From: Apostichopus japonicus
Lineage: Eukaryota; Echinodermata; Holothuroidea; Aspidochirotida; Stichopodidae
Direction: 5' to 3'
Length of the DNA: 64,000 nt
Assembly (NCBI RefSeq): GCF_037975245.1
Contig: NC_092579.1
Span: 8,888,501-8,952,500 of the forward strand
In this document: piece after piece, positions 50,891 through 64,000 of the stretch
How the letters are laid out: each line of letters opens with the position of its first letter
Position numbering within the stretch: position 1 is the first letter of the stretch
Translations under genes and position numbers: made by a program
The notes under the pieces: model-generated
Seen by the model: only the letters and a program-made list of their open reading frames with translations
Database searches by the model: none
What the model was told of the DNA's origin: nothing

Positions 50891-53829
50891 TCACACCTGT
50901 ATGAGTTTAGTTCACTTTGGGGCAGGCAACATGTTCATTTCTAATCTCGAAAACGATACTTGATTGTAAATTTTACAATAATGCTAAGAATATCTTCCTT
51001 TTCCATCCGCTAAAAGTAACTTCCCGCATAAATATCCTTTTAAGCTTTCATAATTAATATATAGTTGATTTCCCAAACTGACCCGAGTACCTATTCAACG
51101 AGAGCTAGTATACAAGCAAATAAACTAGAATACGAGTAGGGATCAAACTTTAGTTGAAAAACATACACCGCATTACTTCACCATTTGTACTTGAATATTG
51201 AAACATTTCTTTTCACAATTCTTTGATAAGTTGCAGTTTGCAAGTGTTGGTTCATGGTACAATATGTGACCTGTCAATTCAATAATACCACAATCTAGCA
51301 CTGCTCAGTCATCACAATGTTTTATTTCACAATATATTACATACAATTTTGAAATAAGAATAAAGTCAAAGTGAAATGTTCCACCTCCTGAGTCTGCTAT
51401 GTAGTGAACCCAAGCACAAACTTCTGAACAAACAAACAAAAACATGACATCAAAACATCATCCCAGACGAACCAAGTATAATTCTCAACATTTGATAAAG
51501 TTATTCCGCACATATATCACGTAGGACACGGCTAGAAGTTACTTATAATATTAATATATATTACAGCGGGCCCCGCAAACATTTAGGCCCACGACCCATG
51601 ATCTTCCTTGAGAACTGAACCACGAACTACCTTACCCGCACACGCCATAGTTTATGCTCAGAATGTATAAAAGATAGCTTGACTCGAAGCTTGATGTTAA
51701 AAGATGCGGGCAATCGATTTCCTTCGCCAAGCACCGAAAACTAGTTTTTAACTTTTGGAAAATCCCACGACCCACCGAACAGGTTTCTCGACATACAGTT
51801 TGCTCCATAATATTCCTAGGGTAAATATAATAACAAACAATGCGAACACATTGTTCGTTATTCTGATGGATGATGGATCTTGGTGAGTGTTATAGTAATG
51901 TAAAGATGTGGGCGGTGCCAAGAGGCGTCAAGCCCGTAACTATAATACTGCAGTTACTATAGTTGCATGTATTATGTATTTTTTGTATATGTAATCAGTA
52001 CGAATTGACATAAGGTCAAACAACCTAACCCGTTCCCCTCCAACCACACAAAGTAAGAACATATTGGACATATTTTAATGGTCATATTTTATTGGACATA
52101 TTTTATTAATATTGTACATATTTCAAACATATCAAGACCACCGACGAAAGTAAGACATTGGCTATTTTAAAACCTTCAAAATTACGGTATAAACTCGTTT
52201 ATCGAAATCGAAACTACTATCCATTAGATTCAAACGGGACAAAACCTCATTGTTACGTCGCATGGTGCAAACAATTAGTAGATTCTCAAAATTTCGTCCA
52301 TTTTATTTTTCACCCAATAGTTTTAATAATTTACAAACATAAGGTTGTCTATTCGGTACCAGGTTTATACATCGATCGCCCTAACAAAAATGTGGCGATC
52401 GACTAGGCCTAGATAATGTGACATTTCTGAAAGTAATACATTTCGACTGAAATAAACAAACTTGATAATAAAGGAAAGATGTACAACTCGATCCTTCGTA
52501 ACGAATTATTTATATATGTCCGGCGGCGAATGTGCCTACAATTAGTGCCAGTAGTACACGTACAGTGAATTTCCAACATGGAGTAGCTGCCATAAATGAA
52601 ATTTGTTCGTTACCATATATTACCATGCCCGTTAGCATATATCAATTTTATTTTGCTTACTGCTGAAAGACCTTCGGTAGATTATCATAAGTACACACTG
52701 ATTGACTGCGTTAGTTATATAGCAACCCTATGATGATATACAATACTATTCTCTGTGATTTAGAAGCCGCGGTAAGGTTTTTTTTTTATAAAAACATACA
52801 GTTTGTGAAATGTTTACTTGTGACATGAAACTGTCAAATATCTTCAAATGCTTCATCTATCAAGGGGTTTTCCCTCACCCCACCCCACCTCGTGCCCGGC
52901 ACCGAGGCTGTAATTCTTGACCCATGCCCTCACGTTAGATAACAGGGTGGCATTGAAGCTACCCATATCAATGGTAATCTTCTTTAAATATTAACATTTA
53001 ATTATATTTATTATCCTTAATAATCTTAGTCTCGCCCGTTACCAAACGGTGTTTGCCAATGTATCAGACGTGACAGGCTTTTCTACATTTTTAGAAATTA
53101 GCGCTAAAGGTATATATAGTATAAGTTGGTATGTGTCACCAAGCTCGCTTATTCGAGGTCAGTTACTATTGCAGGTAGTAACTTGAATCGTGATATTGAC
53201 AAAGTGATGGTAGGCCTAAACACTTTCATCAAGTCATCTAAATTTGTGGGTATTTAGTCGAAGAAAACACATTAAAGTTGTCTTTACCATCAGTATAAAG
53301 GACAGGATAATAATTTCAAATTTATTTTGTGTAACTGTATATATTTATAAAGTGACGTCAATTAATTTGCAGTTTACAAGAAAGTGTGCATATTGCGGAA
53401 GTGAAGTGATATTTTCTCTACTAGGTAAGTTTCAGACTGCGTTGTGTGTTCCAGTTGCAGAATAGCGTGCAATGTAATACTCTGTTTAGCCATAGCACCG
53501 AAGTACATTGATATGTCAGTAGTGCAAGATCTGCCTACTATAGAATTACACAACTTTGCTTATATCTGCAAACGACAATACCTTCACAGGGAGTCGATCG
53601 TAGGGGCCGAAGGGCCAGTGACCCCAAATGGTTCAAACTAAGGGTACAATAGGCCTAGACCTTTCATGTAATAATTGGTTTTCGTATATCAAACATAATA
53701 CGCAATTCTTGGATTACAAAGGGATATTCTAACTTCAATTAAAAGAAACAATAAACTTTTGTAGAAAATCTTTAAACCACCCAAAAGTCACAAATAAACA
53801 GAAGCCTACCCAGATATCGCAACAGATTG

Positions 53830-55080
53830 CTTCATGTTCCTAGAATATTTAAAAAAAAAACTTCACTGAAAAACTCTCTAATAGCGTAAATGACCCCAAA
53901 TCAACTTGGTCGACAATAAATACTCTCATAGGGTAAAAGAAAACGCTTCTCTCCTATCCATGACCATTCAAAACCGCTTACGGGAATGTTAGCGACTCTA
54001 ATAATGTATCAAATTAATTCAATTGCTTTTTTGTTGTTGTAAATATAAAAAATAAAATAAAAAAACCTCAGTTGGAATCTTCCTTGACCTTAGTTAAGCG
54101 TTATGAGACCATTGATTCTCCTAACAAAGCTCTCTTATTATGGTATCAGAGGTACATCACATTCCTGGTTCAATAGTTACATTTCAAATAAACATCAGTT
54201 CACCTCAATTAATCATAATAGCTCTGACCAAAGTCAATGACATAAATCACATATGCCAGGATACATCAGTACTCTTCTTTGCTGATGATACAAATATTTT
54301 CTTTACGGGAGAAGATGCTGAACTTGCAGGATAAAATTAATAACGAATTAAATCATTTCAATGAATGATTCAAAGCCAATAAATTATCTTTAAATATTAA
54401 TAAAACAAAGTTTGTTGTATTTGGTATGTGTAGCAAAAGTGGGATTTAGAGATCTTGAATAATATCAACATCAACAAAGTCGACAATGCTAAATTTCTGG
54501 AAATCACAATTGATTCAAATCATTCCTGGCGAAACCATATTGATTCAATTTCCATAACTGTAGCCAGAGCTGTTGGTAATATTTCAAAGGTTAAGAACCG
54601 CGTAATGTCCCTAGAACTTTTTACAACACATTAATTCTTCCAAATCTGTCATTGTTCCACCACATTGTTCCACCATTTGGTCGGGCAGATTTTCTTCTGA
54701 TCGGACTAAACTAACAGTCTTACAACAGCGAGCTATTCGACATATTGGGAACGCACCTCAGCGTGCGAACACCAGTAAGTTATTTTCTTCACTGAATATT
54801 CTTTTAATTATCAAATCTAATTCCGAAAAATCTTGCTACTTTTGCTTTTAAAGTATTAACACAAAGGCATGTACCATCTTCAATCAACAGTTTCTTTGAA
54901 CATAATTATCAGGTGCACAACTGCAGAACCAGACAAAACACAAAAATACGTTGTTAACCCTTCAAAACAAACATTGCCGTATTAATTGTACAAAACCATT
55001 CGATAACTCTTTGGAATTCCCTATCAGATCATTTGAAATCTAGAAGCTCACTTCCACTCTATAAAAAAAAAAATAACTAA
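53830..55080 (+). mobile_element. Degenerate LINE RT relic, copy C
   Basis: Copy of the relic at 3640-5470, with the N-terminal RT part and the GVPQG region deleted. The FADDTNIF motif near 54281 and the KFLEITIDSN segment remain. It is non-functional. Confidence 0.75.
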
Positions 55081-55431
55081 GACCCTTCTAAACAACTATT
55101 GATGTTTGTATTATAATGTCATGTACCTTTTTCAGGCAAAGTTTCAACAGGTGTTGGGTGGGTGTATGGATGGGAGGTTTTGAGTAAGTGGGTCGGGTTA
55201 TAGCTGGGGATTATAGATGGTGAAAGGTGGGGAAGTCGTGGCAGGGGTCGGGAGGGTTTGAGAAGGGTCAGGGACAGGGTCAGGGTTTTTCTCTTCTTCT
55301 TTTGTTTCTTTCTTGTTTAGAGACATATATGTAAGTATATTTTCAAAGTTAAGTAGGGAGTGCTCTACTCGTTAAGCCATAAATGAATTTTAGAGCACTT
55401 CCTTTCACAACTCTTTGTATTTTTGTTATTT

Positions 55432-55439
55432 TATATATA
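55432..55439 (+). promoter_or_regulatory. TATA-like box upstream of gene C
   Basis: TATATATA ends 30 bp before the gene C start codon, in a segment conserved with gene A (near 5795). If used, the 5' leader would be only a few bases. This is positional evidence only. Confidence 0.2.
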
Positions 55440-55468
55440 CTGTAGTCAATACGAGACTTAAAGCCAAT

Positions 55469-63917
<8,449 letters not shown>

Positions 63918-64000
63918 GTAAGTGTTAGCATTTAGAAGCCTGAACATGCGCTCACGTAACAACAGTTGGTTCCATATCGCAAGTCACGCAAAAGATATTT

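Larger units (their letters stand above)
49612..55468. other. Right copy of duplicated intergenic spacer
   Basis: Matches 1-5830 with a few per cent divergence. It differs by a LINE 3' end (50332-50890) and by loss of about 500 bp of the LINE relic around 54045. No gene was recognised apart from these elements. Confidence 0.88.

Overview
The window is metazoan nuclear DNA: AT-rich, with long GT-AG introns, many microsatellites and several retroelement classes. The main genes are tandem receptor tyrosine kinases (RTKs). The species cannot be read directly; a marine invertebrate, perhaps an echinoderm, is a weak guess from the repeat types and the RTK array.

Layout. Three RTK paralogs lie on the + strand. 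Gene A (5831-20606) shares exon structure with its sisters, but four coding exons carry frame-breaking insertions and its last two exons are missing, so I call it a pseudogene. Gene B (33425-49404) is complete: 17 coding exons whose lengths and phases join into a 761-residue receptor with a signal peptide, an FN3-like ectodomain, one membrane helix, a tyrosine kinase domain and a short tail. Gene C (55469 to beyond the window end) is open in its first seven exons. Positions 1 to about 16050 and 49612 to 64000 are two copies of one segmental duplication. By this homology the window starts about 200 bp after the stop codon of another, unseen B-like gene, so a two-gene block [B-type, C-type] seems to have been duplicated.

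Between A and B lies a nearly complete, young Ty3/gypsy retrotransposon on the - strand (LTRs 21073-21757 and 27240-27921). It has a tRNA-Trp primer site, a CHCC-type gag finger, protease, RT, RNase H and a D35E integrase, which together suggest the CsRN1 lineage. Between its primer site and gag it carries an extra 260-codon ORF with all four catalytic blocks of an SGNH/GDSL hydrolase. This is the most unusual item in the window. The element has no matching target duplication and sits where gene A loses its 3' end.

Comparing the duplicated halves dates several insertions. Copy A has a 3 kb TIR element (TA target duplication) with a small two-exon ORF, and copy C has the empty site. Copy C has a solo LTR (TTAT duplication) and a LINE 3' end, where copy A is empty. 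A 34-bp minisatellite just after exon 2 of genes A and C appears to be an amplified copy of the exon 2/splice-donor junction and is longer in C. Other repeats are older LINE RT relics, a tRNA-like SINE, intronic tandem repeats and long TA and ATC microsatellites. No rRNA, functional tRNA, CRISPR or prokaryotic features were seen.
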